DNA from: Kiritimatiellia bacterium
Lineage (GTDB): Bacteria > Verrucomicrobiota > Kiritimatiellia > CAIQIC01 > Lenti-01
DNA: 5,536 nt
Direction: 5' to 3'
Assembly: GCA_018432565.1 (NCBI GenBank)
Contig: JAHDSS010000522.1
Location: 1 to 5,536, forward strand
A program made the translations under genes and the position numbers. This document shows, piece after piece, positions 1-5,536 of this stretch; the stretch's first letter is position 1; the number at the start of each line of letters is the position of its first letter. The notes below the pieces were generated by a model. The model was not told the origin of the DNA and ran no database searches. It saw only the letters and a list, made by a program, of their open reading frames with translations.

Positions 1-1
1 C

Positions 2-3000
2 ACCCACCGCACGCGGGCGCTAACCTATTACGTGAACGATGACGACAGGGCTGGGGATGTTTATACCGGAGCTATCGGCGACCCGGGCAATCTGGGCTAC
101 GTGTCCAACAGTCCGTTGCATTCGATTCAAGCGGTTCTGGATCGGTTCGAACTGGCCCCGGGCGACGAGATCAAGGTGGATACAGGAACCTATGAGTTGA
201 CGGATCGCCTCTACATCTCCCTGCTGGTCCGGGGCAGCAACGGCGTGCCGGTGACCTTCACCGGCAGTACCAACGAACTGCACGGCGGAACCCGGCTGAT
301 ACCGGCCGAGGGGATGGAGGATCCGGCCTTTCTGTTCTACAACGCGTCGTACGTGAATCTGACGGGTTTCCATCTGGATGGGTTTAAAACCGGCATTTCC
401 CTGCAGGAAAACACGCGCAACTGTCGCGTGACGGATGTGGACATCCGGGGGGCGGCGGAGGCGGGGCTGCTCATGGATAAATCCCAGGACAATCATCTAG
501 AGCGGGTTTTGATTCGCGAGGGGCAGGCCGATGCGATTGTCGCCGGACAGGGACGGTTCACCATGAACGGGTGCGTGATCTGGTCCAATCAGGGGTCCGC
601 GGTGGTCTTGGGCCAGGGCATGACCGTGGGCATCACCAACAGCGTGCTGGAAGCCTCCGGTCTGGGCCGGTATGGCTACCATTCCCTGACCACGGCCACC
701 GTCAACGCCAATTACAACAACCTGCTGGTTCGTAACGGGGCCGAGGTGGCAGCGATCAACAATCAATTTTATCCGCGCATTCCCCAATGGACAAAAGCCA
801 CCTCCCAGGATGCCTATTCGCTGAGCGTGGAGCCGTTGTTTCATGCCCCGGAATTCGGCGATTTCCACCTGCGCAGCACGGCAGGGCGGTATGATCCGGC
901 TCTTGGCGATTGGGTGAACGACACCCCGGATCCGGAGTTGCCGGATTTCTCCCCGCTGATTGACATGGGCTCTCCCCAGACGGCCTGGAGCAACGAGCCG
1001 GCTCCGCATGGGTCGCGGCGCAACATCGGATTGTACGGAAACACCACGCTGGCCAGCAAGAGCGACACCAATGCGTGGGTGCAGGTCATCACGGCCTCCG
1101 GCGGCGGGCTGGCGTCTGGGACCTTCAACCTGACCTGGGGCTATGGCGGCACTATCGCGTCAGGGCAGACGGCGCGGCTGGAGTACTCCGATGAAAACGG
1201 AGAGGCCAACTGGTCCCTGATTGCTGCCGGCATTCCCATTGGAAACCGCTTTTATTCCTGGCCCAGCGCAATGCTGCAGGCCGGGGCCGATGTGTGGAAC
1301 TCCAGCCCGGCGGCCCGCTGGCGCCTGTTGCTGGATGGTTCCACCAATGTCATGGACATGACAGACAACTACTTCCAGTTGCGCAACCATCCGTTCACCT
1401 ATTATGTGAACGACGATTCGGTCGTGAACGATGTGTACACCACCAACTCTCCGGGACATGACGACAACCTGGGCTACAAGCCCTCGGGCCCCAAGCGCAA
1501 CCTGCAAACGTTGCTGGAAGAGGTGGATCTGGAACCGGAAGACCGGGTGTACATTGACACGGGCGTCTATTACATGGAACAAACCAACTGGCCTGTGCTG
1601 TGGGGGACCGCGCAGGGCGGCAGCGAAGGCGCCGAGGTGGTGATCCGGGGCAGCTGGCATGCCGACGGATCGTGGTTCGTGGCCTCCAACAACTTCGTGC
1701 CGTACCAAAGCAGTCCGGGCTTTTTCTTCATGGAAGCCAGCCATGTGGATGCAGAGGGGCTCCGTTTCCGGGGCGAATCCGTTGACTTCCGAGGGAACGG
1801 GCTGAAGATTCGGGATGTGACGTTGACCAACCGTCCGGGTGTCCAGGTCTCCATGCGGCTGCAGGGGAACAGCAATCAGTTCGAGAACATCCGGCTGGAT
1901 CGCGGCACCTTGCTGCTGACCGGGCAGGGAAACCGCCTGGAGCGGCTGACGCAGCGTTGGGGACAGAGTTCGATTGTCGGCACCAATGCCGTGATGATGA
2001 ACTCGGTGGTCTATTCGACCAATGCGGTGACCACGGCTCTGGTGGTCAATGCCGCCGGGGCGGCGGTATCGAACTGCACCATCGTGGCTCCGAACGGGAC
2101 GGCGCTGGGCAAACTGGGGCTGGGCACACTGCAGCTGGGCCACAGCATTCTGGTGGCCGGCGGGACCAACGATGCCAATTGCGCCCTGGTCTGGGCCGGC
2201 GGCAACCTGGCCTCCGACTGGAACAACTTCCGGGTGACGGATTTCGCCTGGGTCGGCAGCTACAGGGGGAAATGGGAAAAACTGGCCTACTGGCAGGCGG
2301 CATCGGGACAGGATGAACACAGTGTTTCATTCGATCCGCAGTTCCAGGCCCCGTTGCTGGGCGACTTCCATTTGAATTCCGAAGAAGGCCGCTGGAGTCC
2401 GGTTCATGGCGCTTTCCAGCAGGATCCGGCGGAGAATCATTCGCCGTTGATCGATCTGGGAAGTCCGTGGATCGTCGTGGGCTCCGAAGAGCAGCCCAAT
2501 GGGTACCGGCGGAATCTGGGCGCTTATGGGGCGACGGAAGAGGCCAGCAAGAGCCGGACCAACTTCTGGCTGACCGCATTGACCGCCAACGACGGCGGCG
2601 TGCTGCAGGGGACCAACCTGGTTCTGCAATGGGCGGTGTCCAACAACGCCCCGCAGACGGTCCGGCTGGACTACAGCTGGGACGGCGGGGCCACCTGGAC
2701 CAACATCGTCGCCGGGTGGTCCGCCACCGAGCGGGCGTACATCTGGGACACCACCGGCTTCCCGGACAGTTTCAACGGGCTGTGGCGGGTGGTGGCCGAA
2801 GACGGCTCGTGGGGGGATACGAACGATGCGGCCTTTGCCTTGCGTAACTTCACGCAGGATTTCTTCGTGAATGACGGGTCGCAGACAGATGACATCTATA
2901 CCGATGCCATCGGGGACGACGGAAACGACGGGCTGAGCCCGGCTGCGCCCAAGGCGACGCTGCAGGCGATACTGGATGCCTACGATCTGGAGCCCGGCGA

Positions 3001-4480
3001 CCGGGTGTTCCTGGATACCGGCAGTTATGGCTCGGCCGCGGATACCCGCATGATCTGGTCGCGCAGCGGCGCGCCGGGCGATCCGGTGGTGATTCAGGGC
3101 AACACAAACGGTCCCTACACGGTGCTGGCGCGGACGGGAATCACCAATTATCCGGCCCTGGCGCTGGATGTGAAGGCGTCGGACATCGAACTGCGGAACC
3201 TGGTGCTGACCGGCGGCGACCGCGGTCTCCTGCTGGAATCCAACCGGAACACAACGGTGGACGGCGCGTTCGTGGTCGGAGGCAACACCGGGATCGTGGT
3301 GGACGGCGCCCAGGGGACGAGCGTGCGGCGTTCGGCCCTGTGGAAGAATGTGGTGGGCATCCAATTGATCGATACCCGCACCTCCGTGCTGGAAAACCTG
3401 ACGTTTTCCCTGTCCGTCCTGGCGGGTATCCAGATGCAGAACACCGTGGTGGATACTCTGCAGAACAATCTGTTTATCCCGATGGAGAATGCCTTTGCCT
3501 ATGACGTCGGGGCGACCACCACCCTGTTGTCCAATGCGCAAATGGATTACAACCTCTATGATTTCAGCAGCCCGGGATCCGGATTCCATGCCGGGGCCAC
3601 CAACGAGCTGCGGATGTGGCAGCTGGGCATGAATCTCGACTTCCGCAGCGCCCTCACCAACCACGGACTGGTCGAGGTGGATTATCCGGGCGATCTGCAC
3701 CCGCTGTCGGCATACGGCCGGTGGGTTTCCTCGCCGACCGGCGGCGCCTGGACAGCGGACGCCGAGACCTCCTGGGCGGTGGATCATGGCAATCCGGACA
3801 GCGCCTTCGACGAAGAACCGGGGGACAACGGCGACCGGATCAACATCGGCATGTATGGGAATACCGTGCAGGCAAGTCAGGGGAGCACCAACCGGTATCT
3901 GGATATCCGGACGGTGGACGGAGAAGTCTCCAAGATCAACATCGGGGATCTGTGGCCGCTGGTGTGGTCAACGCATCTGGTGGACGACGCAACGGAGGTG
4001 CTGGTGCAGTTCAACGGCGGGGCCACCAATGAATTTGGCGAGCTGGTTTGGACGACCCTGACGAATGTCCTGGCCAACCGGGAGTATTATGTCTGGCGGG
4101 CGGATCTGTCGCACCAGACGGCCGGCGGGATCTGGCGGGTGATCGCCGCGGACGACCCCAGCCTGGTGGATACCAGCACCCACCGGTTCTCCGTGGCCAG
4201 TCCCGCTGTCGGATTCCGCGGACGGCCGTACAAAGTGTTCGGATTGATTCGGTTCGATTGGGAAGGCGGGATTCCGGGGGTGAACTACCGGATCGAATAC
4301 TCGGATGATTTTGGCGCCAACTGGCAGGTGTGGCCGGCGAAGTACAACGGGCCGGCCCCCATCAACATGAGCCAGTTCAGCATCGCGGTGCCCCAGGCCT
4401 GGTACACGTTTGAAGACCGCACGTCCTATCAGACCCGGCAGCGGTGGTATCGGATCAGCAAGGAATCCGAGGGGGATTAG
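2..4480 (+). CDS. Giant modular right-handed beta-helix repeat protein, 5'-truncated by the window
   Basis: The frame is open from position 2 to TAG at 4478-4480, giving at least 1492 residues. The GTG at 32 is an internal Val inside the motif TYYVND, not a start, so the true start and any signal peptide lie upstream. The protein is built of three homologous modules followed by a C-terminal domain. Each module has a head (YYVND/DFFVND, Asp/Asn-rich loop, LQ..L, L.PGD/LEPED, DTG.Y). A beta-helix-like region of short strand-turn repeats follows (for example about 365-770 and 3182-3481). Then come a linker (GDFHL, SPLID.G, NIG.YGNT..AS.S.TN) and an Ig/FnIII-like sandwich (RLEYS, VRLDYS; RWRLL, LWRVV, IWRVI). 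Parallel beta-helix proteins of this kind are usually exported and bind or act on polysaccharides, or serve as surface structures. I see no pectate-lyase catalytic signature, so no enzymatic function is assigned. The modular architecture is certain from the sequence; fold and location are inferred from family resemblance. The next gene starts 5 bases after the stop. Confidence 0.9.
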   Translation, partial: THRTRALTYYVNDDDRAGDVYTGAIGDPGNLGYVSNSPLHSIQAVLDRFELAPGDEIKVDTGTYELTDRLYISLLVRGSNGVPVTFTGSTNELHGGTRLIPAEGMEDPAFLFYNASYVNLTGFHLDGFKTGISLQENTRNCRVTDVDIRGAAEAGLLMDKSQDNHLERVLIREGQADAIVAGQGRFTMNGCVIWSNQGSAVVLGQGMTVGITNSVLEASGLGRYGYHSLTTATVNANYNNLLVRNGAEVAAINNQFYPRIPQWTKATSQDAYSLSVEPLFHAPEFGDFHLRSTAGRYDPALGDWVNDTPDPELPDFSPLIDMGSPQTAWSNEPAPHGSRRNIGLYGNTTLASKSDTNAWVQVITASGGGLASGTFNLTWGYGGTIASGQTARLEYSDENGEANWSLIAAGIPIGNRFYSWPSAMLQAGADVWNSSPAARWRLLLDGSTNVMDMTDNYFQLRNHPFTYYVNDDSVVNDVYTTNSPGHDDNLGYKPSGPKRNLQTLLEEVDLEPEDRVYIDTGVYYMEQTNWPVLWGTAQGGSEGAEVVIRGSWHADGSWFVASNNFVPYQSSPGFFFMEASHVDAEGLRFRGESVDFRGNGLKIRDVTLTNRPGVQVSMRLQGNSNQFENIRLDRGTLLLTGQGNRLERLTQRWGQSSIVGTNAVMMNSVVYSTNAVTTALVVNAAGAAVSNCTIVAPNGTALGKLGLGTLQLGHSILVAGGTNDANCALVWAGGNLASDWNNFRVTDFAWVGSYRGKWEKLAYWQAASGQDEHSVSFDPQFQAPLLGDFHLNSEEGRWSPVHGAFQQDPAENHSPLIDLGSPWIVVGSEEQPNGYRRNLGAYGATEEASKSRTNFWLTALTANDGGVLQGTNLVLQWAVSNNAPQTVRLDYSWDGGATWTNIVAGWSATERAYIWDTTGFPDSFNGLWRVVAEDGSWGDTNDAAFALRNFTQDFFVNDGSQTDDIYTDAIGDDGNDGLSPAAPKATLQAILDAYDLEPGDRVFLDTGSYGSAADTRMIWSRSGAPGDPVVIQGNTNGPYTVLARTGITNYPALALDVKASDIELRNLVLTGGDRGLLLESNRNTTVDGAFVVGGNTGIVVDGAQGTSVRRSALWKNVVGIQLIDTRTSVLENLTFSLSVLAGIQMQNTVVDTLQNNLFIPMENAFAYDVGATTTLLSNAQMDYNLYDFSSPGSGFHAGATNELRMWQLGMNLDFRSALTNHGLVEVDYPGDLHPLSAYGRWVSSPTGGAWTADAETSWAVDHGNPDSAFDEEPGDNGDRINIGMYGNTVQASQGSTNRYLDIRTVDGEVSKINIGDLWPLVWSTHLVDDATEVLVQFNGGATNEFGELVWTTLTNVLANREYYVWRADLSHQTAGGIWRVIAADDPSLVDTSTHRFSVASPAVGFRGRPYKVFGLIRFDWEGGIPGVNYRIEYSDDFGANWQVWPAKYNGPAPINMSQFSIAVPQAWYTFEDRTSYQTRQRWYRISKESEGD
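23..1396 (+). repeat. Module A of the giant protein (458 codons)
   Basis: This is the first complete module in the window. The head begins TYYVNDDD, with DVYTGAIGDPGN and then LAPGD...DTGTY at 152-193. The beta-helix-like stretch runs about 365-770, with repeated short hydrophobic strands and Asn/Gly turns (GFHLDGF, GISLQEN, GLLMDKS, AVVLGQG). The linker carries GDFHLRS and SPLIDMGSP (950-976), then RRNIGLYGNTTLASKS around 1016-1066. The Ig/FnIII-like sandwich spans 1076-1387 and contains TARLEYSDENG and ARWRLLLDG, ending FQLRN. The same order of motifs recurs in modules B and C, so this is a genuine internal protein repeat. The DNA copies are diverged, which points to an old duplication. Confidence 0.88.
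1397..2857 (+). repeat. Module B of the giant protein (487 codons)
   Basis: The head starts TYYVNDDS, with DVYT, GHDDNLGY and LEPEDRVYIDTGVYY at 1529-1573. The central beta-helix-like region (about 1739-2160) is less regular than in A and C but keeps short strand-turn units (GLRFRG, GLKIRDVTLTNR, FENIRLDRG). The linker has GDFHLNSEEGRWSP, HSPLIDLGSP and RRNLGAYGATEEASKS (2507-2554). The sandwich at 2564-2848 carries the clearest Ig/FnIII-like signature of the three: QTVRLDYSWDGGATWTNI, then LWRVVAEDG, ending FALRN. It is about 29 residues longer than module A. Part of the extra length lies before the beta-helix, around 1590-1730. Confidence 0.88.
2858..4201 (+). repeat. Module C of the giant protein (448 codons)
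   Basis: The head is DFFVNDGS...DDIYTDAIGDDGNDGLSPAAPK, with LEPGDRVFLDTGSY at 2987-3028. It is the most consensus-like copy. The beta-helix-like region (3182-3481) is the most regular in the window: IELRNLVLTGG, GLLLESNRNTTVDGAFV, GIVVDGAQGTSVRRSAL and GIQLIDTRTSVLENLTF recur with a period of roughly 22-24 residues, as expected for one helix coil each. The linker retains NIGMYGNTVQASQGSTN near 3842-3892, but GDFHL has drifted to GDLHP. The sandwich (3896-4201) ends GGIWRVIAADD...DTSTHRFSVAS. It is followed by a different C-terminal domain rather than another head. Confidence 0.87.
4202..4477 (+). other. C-terminal beta-sandwich-like domain of the giant protein
   Basis: The last 92 residues do not match the repeated modules. 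They contain IRFDWEGGIPGVNYRIEYSDD, a W-rich middle and a final RQRWYRISKESEGD. The pattern YRIEYSDD...W...RWYRIS resembles the small FnIII-like C-terminal domain seen at the ends of many large secreted proteins of Verrucomicrobiota and relatives, which often close with a Phe/Trp-Tyr-Arg motif. I see no LPXTG, PEP-CTERM or transmembrane anchor, so attachment by a sorting signal is not supported. The domain may cap the array or bind a ligand; this is inference. Confidence 0.6.
4469..4475 (+). promoter_or_regulatory. Ribosome binding site supporting the ATG at 4486
   Basis: The purine run GAGGGGG lies inside the last codons of the giant gene, 10 bases before the ATG. It is a reasonable but not perfect Shine-Dalgarno match. 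It favours 4486 over the in-frame GTG at 4444, which overlaps the upstream gene and has no purine-rich site in front. Translation of the VanZ-like gene may therefore depend partly on ribosomes finishing the upstream gene. Confidence 0.5.
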
Positions 4481-4485
4481 ACGGC

Positions 4486-5373
4486 ATGCGGAGATTGCCC
4501 GGGGGCTGGAAAACGGCGGCGGGAAGCGCCGCCGTTTTCCTGCTGCTGCTGGTTCCCGTGTCGCTTCCCGCCGGTGGGCGCTGGATGGAGGCGTGGAGCG
4601 CGGGGGCGCATGTCGTACTGTTTGCGGCGCTGGCCTGGCTGTGGGGGCGTGGGTTGCCCGGTTATGGCCGGGGCTGGCGTCTCTGGCTGGCGCTGGCGGC
4701 CGTCGCGGCGGGCGTGGAAGGGCTGCAGGTCTGGACGGGGCGCTCCGTCGGATGGACCGACTGGTGCAGCGGCGCGGCCGGGGCGGCATGTGTTTGCGCC
4801 ACGTGGCGGGTACGGGGCGGCGCACGCTTGCTGGCCGTACTGGCGCTGGCGTTTCTTCCGACGGCTCGGGAAGCGGCCCTGCAGGTCCTGGAAAGACGCG
4901 ATTTTCCGATCCTGGCCGATCCGGCTTGCTGCTGGGCGGGGCAGGGCTGGATAGAGAACGGCGGGCGGCTGCATCGAGAAGAGGAGGGATTCCGTTTTCT
5001 TCCCGATGATCCGGCGACACCGGCGGCCTATCCCGGGGTGTTTCGCGTGCCGGCGGCGAAAGACTGGCGAAAAACCAGGGCATTGGAACTCTCCCTGTAC
5101 TGGCCGGAGGACAAGCCGGCCGTCATGGGCCTGCGAGTGGACGACCAGCCCGGGCAGCCGTCGTATGCCGAACGATTCCAGCGGGAGTTTGCCGTCACGC
5201 AGGGGTGGAACCGCGTGAGGATTCCCGTTCGGGAACTGGGCCGGACCGCCGGCGGCCGGCCCCTGCGCCTGGATGGCATCCGCCGCTGGGGCGTTTTTCT
5301 TGTTTCTGACGAGGTCTTTGACTATTTTCTGCTGGGTCCGGTCCGCTTGACGCTGCAGGAGGAGATACCATGA
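4486..5373 (+). CDS. VanZ-like membrane protein fused to a C-terminal carbohydrate-binding-like domain
   Basis: The protein has 295 residues. The N-terminal half has about five hydrophobic segments (residues 11-29, 40-55, 64-80, 91-107, 112-127) arranged as in VanZ-like proteins. These include VPVSLP after the first segment, a His at the start of the second (AHVVLFAALA), and E78-G-L-Q followed by GRS and D92 in a WTDW context. The Asn usual a few residues after that Asp is replaced by Gly here. Residues about 135-295 are soluble and probably outside the membrane. They contain YPGVFRVPA, MGLRVDD, FQREFAVTQGWNRVRIPV and GVFLV, resembling a jelly-roll or CBM-like sandwich as found in some VanZ-family fusions. 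VanZ itself gives low-level teicoplanin resistance, but most homologues are uncharacterised, so resistance is not inferred. The start at 4486 is chosen because it retains the first membrane helix. The gene begins 5 bases after the upstream stop and overlaps the next gene by 4 bases. Confidence 0.8.
   Translation: MRRLPGGWKTAAGSAAVFLLLLVPVSLPAGGRWMEAWSAGAHVVLFAALAWLWGRGLPGYGRGWRLWLALAAVAAGVEGLQVWTGRSVGWTDWCSGAAGAACVCATWRVRGGARLLAVLALAFLPTAREAALQVLERRDFPILADPACCWAGQGWIENGGRLHREEEGFRFLPDDPATPAAYPGVFRVPAAKDWRKTRALELSLYWPEDKPAVMGLRVDDQPGQPSYAERFQREFAVTQGWNRVRIPVRELGRTAGGRPLRLDGIRRWGVFLVSDEVFDYFLLGPVRLTLQEEIP
4508..4540 (+). terminator. Terminator-like perfect 14-bp hairpin inside the start of the VanZ-like gene
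   Basis: The left arm GGAAAACGGCGGCG (4508-4521) and right arm CGCCGCCGTTTTCC (4527-4540) are exact reverse complements around the 5-base loop GGAAG. The GC-rich core is flanked by AAAA and TTTT, the symmetric shape of a bidirectional intrinsic terminator. It begins 28 bases after the stop of the giant gene, a typical distance for its terminator. However, it lies within codons 8-19 of the VanZ-like gene, where it encodes WKTAAGSAAVFLL. The T tract is only four bases long, so termination may be partial. The inverted repeat is certain; the function is inferred. Confidence 0.6.
5357..5362 (+). promoter_or_regulatory. Consensus Shine-Dalgarno for the glycosyltransferase
   Basis: AGGAGG lies 7 bases before the ATG at 5370, a perfect match at optimal spacing. 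It is embedded in the final codons of the VanZ-like gene. With the ATGA overlap it indicates strong, translationally coupled expression of the downstream glycosyltransferase. Confidence 0.85.
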
Positions 5374-5536
5374 AGAAACTATCCATTGTGATTCCGGTAT
5401 TCAATGAAGCCGCCACCATCCGGCGGATCGTGGATGTGGTCCGTTCCGTGGATGTCGGCATGGACAAGGAACTCCTGCTGGTGGATGATTGCTCCCGCGA
5501 CGGAACCCGCGAGGTGCTGCAGGAGATGGCCACAGC
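5370..5536 (+). CDS. Family 2 glycosyltransferase, DPM1/polyprenyl-phosphate type, 3'-truncated by the window
   Basis: The first 55 codons are visible and run off the window end. The N-terminus reads MKKLSIVIPVFNEAATIRRI and continues to LLLVDDCSRDGTREVL. SIVIPVFNE is the first strand and nucleotide-sugar-binding turn of GT-A glycosyltransferases. VDD-CSRDGT (Asp39-Asp40) matches the family VDDGSTDGT element that contacts the nucleotide. The spacing between them and the KELLLVDD and DGTREVL context are typical of DPM1-like enzymes, which transfer a sugar from a nucleotide donor to a polyprenyl phosphate at the cytoplasmic membrane face. Family membership is strong. The exact donor, the acceptor and any C-terminal membrane segments cannot be told from this fragment. 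Its ATG overlaps the stop of the VanZ-like gene (ATGA), so the two are co-translated and probably work on the same lipid or glycan. Confidence 0.9.
   Translation, partial: MKKLSIVIPVFNEAATIRRIVDVVRSVDVGMDKELLLVDDCSRDGTREVLQEMAT

Noticed and set aside
32..34. GTG as the start of the giant gene
   Set aside because: The frame is open further upstream, and this Val is the conserved V of the VND head motif found internally at 1406 and 2867, so it is an internal residue.
1600..2847. Additional + strand frames overlapping the giant gene (1600-1785, 1957-2316, 2467-2847)
   Set aside because: They are out-of-frame readings of the repeat protein, Gly/Arg-rich without domain signatures, and lack ribosome binding sites.
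365..3481. Pectate lyase or other polysaccharide-degrading activity for the beta-helix regions
   Set aside because: The strand-turn pattern supports the fold only. I could not identify a conserved catalytic residue set recurring in the modules, so no enzyme is called.
20..3787. Chain of long open frames on the - strand (20-496, 497-1009, 1160-2320, 2327-3787)
   Set aside because: They lie opposite a clearly coding repeat protein, give low-complexity His/Pro/Arg/Gly-rich translations with no recognisable motif, and arise because the GC-rich sense strand rarely uses the codons that read as stops in antisense.
4444..4446. GTG as an earlier start of the VanZ-like gene
   Set aside because: It would overlap the upstream gene by 37 bases, lacks a purine-rich site in front, and adds a non-hydrophobic leader before the natural MRR start at 4486.
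4585..4587. In-frame ATG as a later start of the VanZ-like gene, which would place the hairpin outside the coding region
   Set aside because: It would remove the first membrane helix and the VPVSLP element that fit VanZ-like proteins. It remains the main alternative if the hairpin proves to be a strong terminator.
5238..5262. Inverted repeat GGGCCGG / CCGGCCC with an 11-base loop
   Set aside because: It is a short GC-only match within a conserved coding region of a GC-rich sequence, with no T tract; it is expected by chance.

Overview
The window is a fully coding stretch of a GC-rich (roughly 60% by eye) bacterial genome, with all genes on the + strand. It holds the 3' part of a very large secreted-type repeat protein, one complete membrane-protein gene and the first 55 codons of a glycosyltransferase gene. 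The giant protein's style suggests the PVC group of bacteria (Verrucomicrobiota / Kiritimatiellota). It has heads of the type YYVND...DLEPGD.V..DTG.Y, parallel beta-helix cores, HSPLID.G...NIG.YGNT..AS.S.TN linkers, and a C-terminal YRIEYSDD...W...RWYRIS domain. This lineage call is an inference from protein style; no marker gene is present.

Layout. Positions 2-4480 are one open frame, already open at the window edge, so the N-terminus and any signal peptide lie upstream. It contains three successive homologous modules of about 450-490 residues (23-1396, 1397-2857, 2858-4201). Each has a head motif, a right-handed beta-helix-like region, a conserved linker and an Ig/FnIII-like beta-sandwich. 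A 92-residue C-terminal domain follows (4202-4477). The first few codons look like the tail of yet another module. Positions 4486-5373 encode a 295-residue protein with a VanZ-like membrane domain fused to a soluble C-terminal domain, probably a beta-sandwich. Positions 5370-5536 begin a family 2 glycosyltransferase (DPM1/polyprenyl-phosphate type), overlapping the previous gene by ATGA and preceded by a perfect AGGAGG.

How the genes may work together. The VanZ-like gene and the glycosyltransferase are clearly translationally coupled and fit a membrane-lipid or cell-surface glycan function. The giant protein is most likely an exported, surface or extracellular beta-helix protein. Whether it shares a transcript with the other two is open. 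A perfect 14-bp inverted repeat with flanking A and T tracts, shaped like an intrinsic terminator, starts 28 bases after its stop codon, but inside the first codons of the VanZ-like gene. That overlap is the most unusual non-coding signal here. I see no RNA gene, CRISPR array, insertion sequence or gene on the - strand, and no intergenic stretch longer than 5 bases.
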